Origin: Uranotaenia lowii | Lineage: Eukaryota > Arthropoda > Insecta > Diptera > Culicidae | Assembly: GCF_029784155.1 (NCBI RefSeq) | Contig: NC_073693.1 | Span: 28,498,343 to 28,562,342, forward strand | Length of the DNA stretch: 64,000 bases | Direction of reading: 5' to 3' | In this document: positions 45,969 to 56,480 of the stretch, piece after piece | Layout of the letters: every line of letters starts with the position of its first letter | Position numbering within the stretch: position 1 is the first letter of the stretch | Notes under the pieces: generated by a model | Told to the model about the DNA's origin: nothing | What the model saw: only the letters and a program-made list of their open reading frames with translations | Databases searched by the model: none | Translations under genes and position numbers: made by a program

Positions 45969-48757
45969 CCGTACAATAAAAACCTTGAAAATTGAGAGCA
46001 TCGGCATCGAAACCTTCTGCCCTGTTCTAAATGAGCACCCTTGAGCCGGTGCGATACCATTCATAAACACCATAAACATCAGCTCGTAAGATTGTCAAAA
46101 CGATATAAAACAATCTTCACTTAGAGATGATAACCATCTTCCAAGATCGTCGTCACCTTCCAACCTTTCGTTTGTCGCCAACAAAGTCGAAAACAAAGCC
46201 TCAAAGCCAACCTTCAAAAGTGCTCCCCATCAATTGACATTTTCCCACGCGTTTGGCGGTTCAAATTCCCTTTGAGGCTACACTGCACTTGTCATCTGGC
46301 GACGATGACAACTCATCAGATTTTTCAGTCAGCCACGATCCAACTGAATTGGTCGGTCTATTTCCACTGAATTGACTTGTAAGACTACCTCGAAGACAAA
46401 TACCCATGGATGGCTTAGTTATTGGCAAATTTGGAGACAATGAATGGCGCCTCCTGCTGTTAGTGGCATCAGGCCCGGGTCTTAACCTCTGGCAAGTACT
46501 TAACCCGAGCCCGTTGAGAGTCGGCCCCTTTCCAGGGTTTGGAATCGAGGGGCAAGGAAGAGTAAACTCACGACTTTGCTTCGGATCTAGGGAAGCCATC
46601 ATCATTGACGGTTCATGACAAGTTGTTAAAACCGTTGCTTTGTAATTTTTTTTGTTCCGAGCTCTACTACCTCTGTCATTAGCGATCGGATCGAGCCGAC
46701 ATTAAATTAGACGCCTCAATCGTACGAGGGAGATTGTTCGATTTTTTATTTGATCTTCATTAAATCAGTTGATCAATACTGGTGATTGAGAACCCTTTGA
46801 GTTAATGATTTCTAATAGAGGTTAGTTTGTCAATCCACTACTGGTCTTAATTTGATCTGAAAATAATAAAGGCCATTAACATTATAAAAATTACTAAAAA
46901 CAAACTGTAAACTAGTGGTCAGAAACTTGGTCTTTTGGTCTAAAGCTTTGGTTCTTTAACTCACTACACAATTAAAATCTTTTTTTTTTTTAGTTTAAAA
47001 AGTAGTGCAGAACCGATATTTGATTCTTGTAAACTAAAACACTGCTTGACTGTGCCAAATTTGATGAAAACACTCCGACATTGATTTTGTTAACATGTAT
47101 ATTCTAATTAAAGACACTTGTGGCATTCGTGTCAGCTCAATATGATGATCTTCATTCATTAAAATAGGAAGCAAATCAAAACAATATATCATTTAATTTA
47201 AAAAAAAAATGTCATTTCAATAAATCATCATCAATTATGTAAAAACACTCACGTTTATCAATTTTTAACAAAAAAACCATCAAGGGTTTTATCATATTTT
47301 GATAATTTTCGATGGGAACTCCCCATTTTTTCGCTCTGGGGGGGTTTGAAAGCATTATAGAATGCTAAATATCACATTGATCAATTCAGTATCTTCCGAA
47401 AATCGGTCGAATTGTGGCATATTTTTATTGATTTTTTATGGTAGTCTCCCTTCTTTAAGTCGAATCGGTTTGAAAGTAATTTAGAAACCATCCCGACTCC
47501 AAAAACTCTTACATACAAAATTTTAAATTAATTGGTTCAGTATTAAATAGAATAATTAATAAAAATGCATTAAAGGTGTAAATATATTCCACAGTTTGAA
47601 AGGAGTTGACTAATGGAATTTCTAAAACTTCACTCCAATTTGTAAAACGACTAGATATGCCTCAAACAAAAATAAACTAGGGTTGCAAGCGATTTTTCCA
47701 TTGGGAATTCGCTCTCCCCCCTCGATTTTTCTTGGTTGAAAATTATAATTTCTCTGGTTCTTATGACATAAGTTTTTATTATGAAAACATATAGTTTATC
47801 CGCAACCCTTTTTTGAAATTTTAATAATTTAGACTTCTTTCGAGTCACATCACTAATGCAAAAAATTTCGGCTTCTGAAAAATTTTCAAGAACTGTACTC
47901 AATTAGAAAAAGCGGAAAATATTCGAAAATGTATAACGTGAAGAAAAGACTTCTTCCAAAAATTCTTATCGTTATATTAAAACTACATAAAGTGAGTATG
48001 ATTCAAAATAGGAGAAAAAGATAAAAACAAATTGCGTCGATTTAAAAATTAATAATTTATCAGCATATCAATTCAAATTGAATAAGCGTAAGCTCAAATT
48101 AAAAATAATCTCAACAACACAAAAAAAACACCCTCAATCTTTTATTCTACAAAAAATATCTTGAAGGTTTGCCTTCGAATATTCAATTAACGTCTATAGA
48201 AACTTAAAATAATGATTTTTTTAAATTTAGTTTACTAAATTTAAAATTTTCAGATGATATGAAATAAAGCAATTTAAGAGAGATGAATGAATAAAATCTG
48301 AAACAACTCTTTCACAGAATTTGTTTCCTTTTCGATAAAAAAATATCATATTCTCAAACACTATGCAGGATAGAAGTCTGAGTGAGCATTTTTTTCTCCA
48401 AAGATGTGGAAATGTTCTCATGTTTTTAAAGAAATAATTAAGCTTGGATGATTTAAAGCCAAATTTCTTCAAATCAATTCATTCACACGTCTGCGATTAA
48501 ACTTTTGCTTTACTTTCAAAAACTCTGATGAAAAATATTTCTATGCTTTTGAAGGAGCTTTATTATTATCACATTCAATTTAACCCTAAAATTTCTTACA
48601 TTCTTAGTATGATTTTTTTTGTAGAAATTTTCCCAAAAAATGACAATTTTCTCAGCTGTTGAGCTTCTTTAAAAGTCAATTCAACCAAGTTCAATATCAC
48701 AAATCAAAGTTCATAAGAACCAGCCAAGTTAACCTCATAGCTGATCCATGCCTAAGG
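45969..48757. other. Mostly non-repetitive sequence
   Basis: The 45970-46740 part is GC-richer and non-repetitive; the rest is AT-rich. Apart from the 114-codon frame described separately, open frames are short and unrecognised. No RNA gene or tandem repeat was seen. Confidence 0.45.
46261..46605 (-). CDS. Unrecognised 114-codon open frame (doubtful)
   Basis: This frame begins MMMASLDPKQSREF and ends at a stop at 46261. It is rich in Pro, Ser and Arg, with no transmembrane segment, signal peptide or known motif. An unrelated 70-codon frame overlaps it on the plus strand, and GC content is locally raised, which makes chance open frames more likely. It could be a fragment of a transposable element protein or noise. 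I do not assign a function. Confidence 0.12.
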   Translation of the reverse strand: MMMASLDPKQSREFTLPCPSIPNPGKGPTLNGLGLSTCQRLRPGPDATNSRRRHSLSPNLPITKPSMGICLRGSLTSQFSGNRPTNSVGSWLTEKSDELSSSPDDKCSVASKGI

Positions 48758-49837
48758 TTGCCAGATTTTTTTTCAATACGTATCCGATCTGGACAAATAC
48801 AGGCAATTTTATACAAAAACTTGGCAAGTATCCGGATATTTGATTTCAAAATTAATGACCAAAAATCCGAGCAAATCCGAGTAAATAATGTCAATACCAA
48901 AAAATTACTCAACATATTTGAATCAAGAAAAAAAATTTAAAAAAAAACTCATCGACAGGCTTCCAAAAAAACTTTTATGGTTATTTTTGCAAAACTTGCT
49001 CAGAAAATGTCGTTTTGAAGGCATAAATAAAAAAAAAAACAATACAATTTTATTTGCATTAAAATCAGAAAGAATTTAACGTTTTAAAAATGAAAATTTC
49101 TTTTGCTTCGTAGCTTAATAATTGATGATTTTAATGGGTTTAAAAGGTCAAGTTTCAAGCTTATTAAAAAACTGGCAATAAGCAACCATTTTCATTTAGC
49201 GATTCTCAAGCCATAGCCTTTTTCACACGCGTTTGATGTTTCTTAAGACTCAATTGATAAATCTTACAACTTATCTTGTCACTTTGAATACGATATATTT
49301 GACGAGTTTGGTTTTCGGGGAGCTGATTTTTCACACTAAACGTACTGGGTTTCTGGAACGCTTCTGGAACATCGGAAATAGCAGCATGTGGGAATGCGCC
49401 GCTGCGTGTTGTATTCCTCCACCTTATTGTTCACGTTGACACTTTTAAAAGAAGACTGCCTTGCGCTGATACTTCTTCGTCTCGAATTGTATTTGAGGAA
49501 CCTTCTCGACCTTGGACTGCTTTGAAGAAGACCATTCTTGACTTGGTTGGCTGTTCTCCCCTCTTCTCGGATTTATCGATTGCTTGCTGAGCCAATCTCA
49601 ACCTTGATGTGGATTCCGGTAGTGCCAGCTCGTTCTAGATGATTCCATATCTCGATTTGCTCGTTCTCGTTGTCTTCTCGATGCTTGCTTCCTTCCTGCT
49701 CCGCTCGCCTACTTTGCTGCCCGATCGACTCCACACATTCATGACGGAGGTATTCCGTCGGAAGGTACTGGCTTCTACATCCGGTTCGAAGGACCATTTC
49801 ATGTTGTGGCCATGAAAAGCCATAGGACTGTAGGACG

Positions 49838-50100
49838 GAGGGGCCTTGGCTAAACTACCACTGCTTGCCCTTTCCCCTTCTGGGATTGGGCTTTGACAAC
49901 CCCTGGTGGTTGCCAAACAGTGGAGGTAGGTCCGCAGACTGTCTGCCTGGGGGATAAGGCCGGGACAATGTGAGCGCTTGGGAAAACTACCACTGATGGT
50001 CCGCTCCCCTCGTGGGATTGGACCTCAAGAGACAACCACGCATGGTTGTCCCATCAGCGGAGGCAGGTCCTCATGACGCTGCCTGGCGGCCAAGGCTCGG
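49838..50100 (-). repeat. Two diverged tandem copies of about 130 bp
   Basis: Plus-strand words recur in the same order: CTACCACTG, GGGATTGG, a CAACC...GGTTG inverted pair, GGAGG(T/C)AGGTCC, then CTGCCTGG. The first copy starts near 49853 and the second near 49985. Both contain an internal hairpin (CAACCCCTGGTGGTTG and CAACCACGCATGGTTG). Confidence 0.75.
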
Positions 50101-50136
50101 GGGGATCTCAATCACCTGGTTGACCGAGATCCAAAA

Positions 50137-50168
50137 CTCTTTCGGATAGAGGGGCTCTGAAAAGAGCC
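50137..50168 (-). promoter_or_regulatory. Histone-mRNA-type 3' stem-loop with downstream purine element
   Basis: The minus strand reads GGCTCTTTTCAGAGCC (50168 to 50153). This fits every position of the replication-dependent histone 3' stem-loop consensus: 6-bp stem with GG/CC base and a four-base TTTC loop. Eight bases downstream comes CCGAAAGAG (50145 to 50137), resembling the histone downstream element that pairs with U7 snRNA. In metazoans this pair directs cleavage of histone pre-mRNA. No histone coding sequence is found upstream in this window. Confidence 0.6.
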
Positions 50169-50325
50169 GATTGTGGCAGCTGGAACCGGGAGCAAAGCGT
50201 CTGAGCGAAGAAGAAGGCACTTATTCGGCTTATATACTATTTTATTTCTCTTCTTAACTATTTACACTACCGCCCTTCTTGATGGTTTGATTACGACTGA
50301 CTCCATGCGCATTGAAGAATGCGCC

Positions 50326-50333
50326 CTTAAATA
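50326..50333 (-). promoter_or_regulatory. TATA-like box
   Basis: The minus strand reads TATTTAAG, followed after one or two bases by a perfect 7-bp hairpin (GCGCATT, loop CTTC, AATGCGC). An AGTCAGTC word at about 30 bases downstream could be an initiator. It lies 80-90 bases upstream of AATAAA and about 160 bases upstream of the histone-type stem-loop. Confidence 0.4.
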
Positions 50334-50794
50334 GGCTGACGAGCAAGCACACAAACACGTGCTTGCGCCAGATGGAACCGCGTAGAACATTCTCGACGCT
50401 TTCAGCGAGAGCAGCCATCTGGCTCTCTCAGTGCGGTACTCTCTCGTGAATTCAGCGTCGCTCTCTCCAACTTCAGTCGATTGGTCAGACTGAACAACCT
50501 CAAAAGACAAATTTTTGCTAGTTCCAGAGCTCGTAAGCTGTGTAGCCGGTGCCGAGCCAACGAGAGATAAATTTTGATGGACGACAAAACTTATGAAATA
50601 AACAATGTTTAAATCAATGCTTACCAGATTTCCGTTTGACACAAAAAACCAAAATTATAATTTGGTTTTGCAAGTAACGTGGCAAAAACTGGCCATTTCT
50701 AAAATTTTTAAGCTAACCGGGCCGGACAGCAATTTTCTAATTTTTTTTAAATGGAATATTTGACATACTTGTATAAAACCGGATAATCTGGCAA

Positions 50795-51603
50795 TATACT
50801 GAACTCATTTCCAGTTCCTTTATAGGTTTAAAATATCATGTTTTCTCTGAAAGATATTATTATTAATTCGAAAATTCAACTACAGAACTGAATCAAAGCA
50901 ATCGAAAGATTCCTTTTAATTCAACCACGGTATACGTAGCCCCGCGATACACTTCTTCAATTATAAAAACACGTTTGGCTCGAACGGCTTGGATGCCATA
51001 TTCACTCTGTTGTGGTATGAGCCTACTTGGTTGAATGATTCAACTGAATCAAAGCAATCGAAAGATTCCTTTTAATTCACCACATAACTATTTTTCATTT
51101 CAAATGCAACTATTTTTAATTTTTTTGTTGTTTTTGAATAATGCATGTGGTATTAGACTGTATCGATTTGGGGTCATTTTTGGATTTCTCTAACTCTGGG
51201 GACTCAAAAGCTTCGTAAGGGTTGAAAACTATTCCATGATTTTTTGCAGAATTTTTGAGTAACGTTTCCATAAGTAGATTTGAACTTTAATGTTTGTAAG
51301 GGAAAATTGATAATTTGTACTGAAAAATCAACACCATTTTTGTTTCTTCTATGGAACTGAGCCTGGTTATGCGTTTCGTGCATATTTATAAATTCATTAT
51401 AAAAATATTTCGCTGAACAACTTTTTCGAGAGCTACAGCTTCGTATCTTATTCGGCAAAAAAGTTATTAGCTATATTGCTATATTGTTGAATAGGAGTAT
51501 ATCTTTTGATATTGAAAATCAATCAAATCGAATGACATCACTGCTAAATTCATAAATTAAACTACCTTGGGGTCCAAATTTCTTATTCAAAAGATAAAAA
51601 AAG
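50795..51603. other. AT-rich sequence with a 38-bp direct repeat
   Basis: A 38-bp sequence (starting AACTGAATCAAAGC, ending TTTTAATTCA) occurs perfectly at 50886-50923 and 51042-51079. The 118 bases between are less AT-rich. No recognised gene. Confidence 0.7.
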
Positions 51604-51750
51604 GTCAAAATTGTCAAAATTGTCAAAATTGTCAAAATTGTCAAAATTGTCAAAATTGTCAAAATTGTCAAAATTGTCAAAATTGTCAAAATTGTCAAAA
51701 TTGTCAAAATTGTCAAAATTGTCAAAATTGTCAAAATTGTCAAAATTGTC
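51604..51750 (+). repeat. 9-bp satellite, AAAATTGTC variant
   Basis: About 16 perfect units of TTGTCAAAA in tandem. The unit differs from AAAATTGAC by one base. Frames across it (NCQ, ILT and DNF periods) are artefacts. Confidence 0.97.
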
Positions 51751-52679
51751 ATATTTGTTATGTTTCAATTTTTATTAATCGAACGTTATGCAGTTACTCG
51801 GTATTTAACTCAGGTAAGTATCAGGGTAATATTTTACTGCATTCACAAATATCACAAACTATCAGTAAGTATCTCTCGATTACCGCGAGCCGTAGGTAAC
51901 AACCAATCCATTCATCGAATTCGATTCGAAATGGTCGGCTCATAGCTTACCGGATAAATCTGCCTTCTGCATGATACGTAAGTACGCGTCGGGTTGAGGT
52001 CGTAAATTTTCCCCCTAAAGTGCAATCCTCTCATTGACACCAGCCAGAAAGCGTCAGTCAGACAACGGTCAGATTGTGCCAGTAACATATCGATACTTAC
52101 TATAACATTTCATGCGGATGGTTCAGAAGTCGAAAATATCAGCCGGCAGCGAGCGGGCAGGAGGACACTCATCCTCGTTTATATCGTGATGGCATTTGAC
52201 GGAAGATGGCAATTGCGGGGGAGGGACAAAATTATTACACACAAATCATGGCGATTATCGTGTTCATTGGAGTTTACGTTTTGATTTAATGGCAGATTGG
52301 ATTACTGTCACCGATCGTGGACGTACGCGATGTAAATAGCAGAAGAAGCGCCGGGACAGATTGAATGACGTTTAATTATCAGTTTGATGATGCCCTTTCC
52401 GGATTGACCACCGCTTCCGAAAAAGAGTGCGGTTCCGATTATCGTAAAATCTGTTTGATTGAAAGGTTCTTGTCAATCGATGGAAAAGGTGAATTGCTAA
52501 ACTTTTCAACTGAATTGTTTATTTGATGTGCACTTACTGGAATATTCTCTGAAATTATGCAGCGTAGTGGAGAAATTGATTACATTTGAAGATAGGTAGT
52601 TTTTGCCAGCTTGGACTTTGAGGAGGTGTTTATTAGCACGAATAAAAAATAAAGTAGTTAGAATTTTTTCAGCACTTAT
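51751..52679. other. Non-repetitive interval, candidate regulatory DNA
   Basis: The 51900-52460 part is GC-balanced and non-repetitive, with no usable open frame. It resembles host non-coding DNA more than a transposon. The absence of repeats over more than 500 bases is unusual here and makes it a candidate for conserved regulatory sequence, which cannot be tested with one genome. Confidence 0.35.
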
Positions 52680-53130
52680 TCTGGCCGAACTAATTCAGGC
52701 AAATTTATTAAAAAAAACCTGGCAAAATCCGGGCATTTGATTTCGAAATTGACGACCTAAAATCCCGAGAATATCCCTGCAAATTTGGTCAAAACCCATA
52801 TATAACTCCACAATCAAAAAAAATTAAAAAAAAATGTTTCATCAAAACTCATCGGCAGATTTAAAATTTTATTCAAGGCTTTCGAAATACTTTTCATGAT
52901 TATTTATTTAAAACTTGCTCAAATAATTTCGTTTCGGCATGAATAAAAATTTGCTTTTTTGTTTGATTTGCCCAATACTAGTGAATAAATCCGGGCAATT
53001 GGGCCTTGCCGGACATTTCCAAAGATTTGAATTAAATATCCTGGCAAACCCAGATAAAATCAAACAATCTGGCCAGTTTACAGTAAATTTGAGCAAAACG
53101 TGGATATTTAACAGCATATCTAATTGTTTT
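52680..53130 (+). repeat. Dispersed repeat with GGCAA/CCGGGCAA motifs, uninterrupted copy
   Basis: It shares ordered words with 48758-49080 plus 50640-50794 and with 9985-10480: CCGGGCATTTGATTTC, AATCCxxGxxAAxATC, CATCAAAACTCATCGxCAG, AAAACTTGCTCA, ATAAATCCGGGCAATTGG, GCCGGACATTT and AATCTGGCCAG. It is the most complete of the three and gives the expected length of the uninterrupted element, about 450 bp. Confidence 0.6.
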
Positions 53131-53792
53131 CAAATTCGAAATTTTTAAATGAGTGCACAAAAGAGATCAAACAGGCTCTTTATATGATTGTTTTTTTTAG
53201 AAAATTTAATTATCAAAATAATAGATACGGATGCGCAATTTTCACCTTTCTAAGCTTAAAACACGAAGGATAAGGTCTTGTTCCCCAAACAAGCCAAGAT
53301 TAGCTATAATAACCAACTGATGAGTTTACTACAGATTGTTGTAGCACAGTTCTTGAATTTTTGACATTGAAAGCTGGATGGTGGGAGTTATAAGTTTGCA
53401 TCGCGTAGATGGTAACTTTTTAACCATTTCTTGTTCGAGAATTTTTCTTTAAATTTTCCCATAACTTTCTTACTTTTTATTTGAAATTTTATTTTATAAG
53501 ATTTAAGCTTCCTGTTCATCGTTATCCCATCTAACCCAACGATTCTACTTTCAATATCAAATATAAAAATGACTTGAATTTAAGAACACAAAAACCATCC
53601 GAAATATCCTTCATTTGGAAAAGAATAAATAAAAAGTTTTGAATTGTAGAAGAAAACTAAAAAAGAAATCAATTAAAAAAAGTACAATTTACATAACAAA
53701 ATTAAAAAAAACTAAATACACGAAAATAACAAACGTTGTATGCAAAACCAAATAAAGTGCTTAGTTTTTCTTAATCAAGATAAAAATAATAG
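53131..53792. other. AT-rich sequence, nothing recognised
   Basis: A-rich and T-rich sequence without open frames, RNA genes or tandem repeats that I can identify. Confidence 0.5.
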
Positions 53793-54708
53793 GGGAAAGG
53801 TTTCCTAAATGGGCCTATCGGGTTAAATGACCCTACGGCTGTTTGATGAAATGGCTGACTAGACAGCTTATCTGACCAATGAATTTTAAGGGTGATATGC
53901 TTAGAACATAAGGCAAAAAAGAATTTTATGAATTTACAAACTCAAAAAAATTTAAAAAATCAAACAAGGTTTTGATACATTTTGATGTAATATTTCGACT
54001 TTTGAAAATTATACGTAAAGAAGCTTAAAACAAAAACTAGGATGGTTTTTGTTTCTTACTCAAATGAACTTAAGAAATTAAACATATTTCAGCTTTTGTG
54101 GAGGTTTGATAATGATTATATATTGGAATAATAGAGTGTTTTTGTATGCCCCCATCATGTTTGTAAAATGCCTCCACCTTAAAATAACAGGTTAAATAGA
54201 ATAAATAAATGATTTTTATCATTGAACCTTCAAATCTAAGCTCTGAATAACATCTTAAGAGAGAATTGAAGATCTTAAAACAGATTTGATAAAGTTTTTC
54301 TCATGGATGAACTGCCTCCATAGTATGGCAACCCTAACTTTTGTTTTATTCCATAAAATTATAATATACATAGATTTTTATAAAACTTCAGCTTTGTCGT
54401 ACGGAAAGTATTACTTTCTAGCAGTTTCAATGAAATTATACGGAAATATTGCCCAAAAACTGAAATTTTGTTCAAAACAAAAATAGGCGCATTTAGCCCG
54501 CACAGTTTGAGGTTCGGCATTTTAGACAACACTTACAATAAAATCATTTTCTTGGAAACAGAAGAAAATTTTAACATAAAGATTACTCCAATGTATAGAG
54601 AACAGATGCCTGCACACGTGTATATAGTTTTTGTACACATATTCGATGTGATATTTGATTAAATCAGTGTTCTGCTTAATAGGCGCATATAGCCCGCTCC
54701 TCCCCTAT
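53793..54708 (-). repeat. Interspersed element with GCGCAT motifs, copy 2
   Basis: The ends are similar inverted repeats: ATAGGGGAAAGG at the left and the complement of ATAGGGGAGGAGCGGGC at the right. The right part contains GGCGCATTTAGCCCGC (54485) and GGCGCATATAGCCCGC (54681) and aligns in reverse with 45005-45230 of copy 1 at an estimated 60-70 percent identity. No coding frame. Confidence 0.6.
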
Positions 54709-55828
54709 AAGATTTCTACATATTATCAAAAATCAAACGAGCATTGACGCTTATGATGAAAACAATCTTTTTTAAGAAACAAGTTAAAGAAAGTTGAGTT
54801 TTCAATTTGAGGTTTGCAAAACAAAGTTTTCGGGCGTATTGCTAAATCCGAATGTGCCTGTACACTAAAAATACAAAATTCTATATCAATTTTTTCAGTT
54901 TATCCAGGTTATTCATAAGTAACATACTTGTTTGAAAACTGGTACGAAAATCTTGAAAACTTATCCTAAAGTCAAAATTTTGCTTTGATTTCTCAAAGTT
55001 TTTTCACTTATTGACTGAAATCAGTCCTCAGTATTAAAGTAGTTTGTTTAGGATTATTGATAAACCGTTGGAATCTCACCAGGAAAAAGTAAGGAAAAAC
55101 TGTTTCAAAATCATGGTTTACATTTGATTTTGTATTTCATTGAAGATTTTATTCATGTTAAAAAAACTCATATATATTTTCCATGTCTAGACAATAATTT
55201 TCTGAGTATTAAACAAAGCAAAATCATAAATCATCCTGAATTTTCGTGTTTCGTTCGAAGCTCTTAACATTAATTCGTTTGAAGAATTCGAACATTACAA
55301 AGCTTCAAAATGTCGATCTAGAGTTAGAAAATCAAAATCAGATTCATTATTCAATATTTGAATTTAAATTCAGATTCACTTATTGCATTGCGAAAAAACT
55401 ATTGAAATAGTGAGTTCAGATAGAATTTCAATCCTTATAAGAATTGAAATTCATGATTGAAGTTTCTGAAACAAATATCAGTTCTTGACTCATTTTTTTA
55501 GGCGAAACATTGAACATGTATTTCTTGAACTTAAAATTTTATGCAATTTTTCATCCTGATCTTAGGATATTCATGCAATAAAAAAGTTTTTCCGTTATAC
55601 TCTTTCAGGGTGATATTTTACAGAAAAATGCCAATTCGACAAGATTTAAGATAATTATAATGCGCATCTTTTGTGGAAAAAGGATTACCAAAATTTGTTT
55701 CTGTTTTGAAGTTATAAGGCAGTTTGTGTTGAAAAATTACTCTATTAGAGCTACAATAACTCCAAATGGAACAAGTTTGAAATTTTATCGTTGATTACAT
55801 TTGAATGTAAATATTACAGTCTTTTTCT
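54709..55828. other. AT-rich sequence, nothing recognised
   Basis: Long AT-rich interval without a frame above 60 codons, RNA gene or clear repeat. Confidence 0.5.
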
Positions 55829-56003
55829 GGGCTTGTGATATAGCTCAGTTGGCAAGTCAGTCCGTGCCGATGTCCGTGAATTTAAGCCCAAGAGTAAACA
55901 TCGATCACAGTTGTACTGGATAAGTTTTTCAATGACTATCCGTCAACTGCATCGTTGATATATGTCGCGAATGACATAAAAACTATAATCAAAACAAAAA
56001 AAA
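55829..56003 (+). mobile_element. tRNA-derived SINE, copy 2 (older)
   Basis: It shares GGCTTGTGATATAGCTCAG, GGCAAGTC, CCGATGTCCG, GAGTAAACATCGA, CACAGTTGTAC and GGATAAGTTTTTCAAT with copy 1 at 28224-28418, in the same order, and ends in an A-rich tail. The B box has decayed (GTGAATTTAAGCCC in place of GCGAGTTCGAGCCC), and a piece between the A and B boxes is shorter. No clean target duplication is visible. It is probably no longer transcribable by Pol III. Confidence 0.88.
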
Positions 56004-56284
56004 GTCTTACAAGATAAAAAAAAACTGCAAGTATGTTTTTTATTTAAAAGGGCTAATCAATGTTTGAAGTTGAGTAAAAATCGCTCAATTCTATAGAAAA
56101 GTAGAAAGATTTTGTATCTATGTTCTTCAGAAACTCAGAAACTACTAAATCGATTGATGTGAAATTTAGCATGAGATAGAATTTGAAGTAAACAATTGTT
56201 CCTGTGAAGTTTTGAGTCCCTCCCATTTGAGGAAGGGAGGGGTCCCATACAAAATTATCGGAAATATAATCTAAATATTTAAGA

Positions 56285-56480
56285 TCTTTTTGCCTTTCTT
56301 ACAGAAAGGTATAGTTATCGGTCGATTTGGGAGATCATTAATTATGGGTCTTAGATATACCTTTATAGGTACCTATCTAATCAGCTCGACGAGTTCTGAT
56401 GATGTCTGTGTATTTGTGTGTATTTGTGTGAATTTTTGTAAACTTTGTTCTCGACGTTTTTGTGAAACTGAGCAGTACAA
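56285..56480 (+). repeat. Interspersed-element start with CCTTTCT/AGAAAGG hairpin
   Basis: It opens with the perfect hairpin CCTTTCT-TAC-AGAAAGG (56293-56309), followed by GTATAG and, farther on, ATAGGTACCTAT and ATCAGCTCGACGAG. Sequences of this form are, to my recollection, common interspersed repeats in mosquito genomes, but I cannot verify this here. The AGAAAGGCTACAATCCACTG words at 59430 and 27650 may be the opposite end of the same type of element. Confidence 0.4.

Larger units (their letters stand above)
49230..50640 (-). mobile_element. GC-rich insertion with promoter-like and 3'-end-like signals, possible LTR element remnant
   Basis: On the minus strand the right part shows a TATA-like TATTTAAG (50326-50333), a hairpin just downstream (GCGCATT/AATGCGC, 50307-50324), AATAAA (50241-50246), then a histone-type stem-loop (50153-50168). 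TATA box followed by poly(A) signal within about 90 bases is the order in a long terminal repeat. Farther down, 49570-49920 carries charged, Glu/Arg/Ser-rich frames that could be decayed gag. I did not find a matching second repeat or a convincing primer-binding site, so the LTR interpretation is tentative. Confidence 0.35.
48758..50794 (+). mobile_element. TTGCCAGATT-ended MITE-like element, split by a later insertion
   Basis: The termini TTGCCAGATT (48758) and AATCTGGCAA (50785-50794) are perfect inverted repeats of 10 bp. The left part (to about 49080) and the right part (from about 50640) align in order with the copy at 52680-53130, through shared CAGGCAATTTTAT, CCGGATATTTGATTTC, AAAACTTGCTCA, GGGCCGGACA and GGATAATCTGG-type words. 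The sequence between them (about 49230-50640) is much GC-richer and unrelated, so it appears to be an insertion. No target duplication was identified. Confidence 0.6.
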
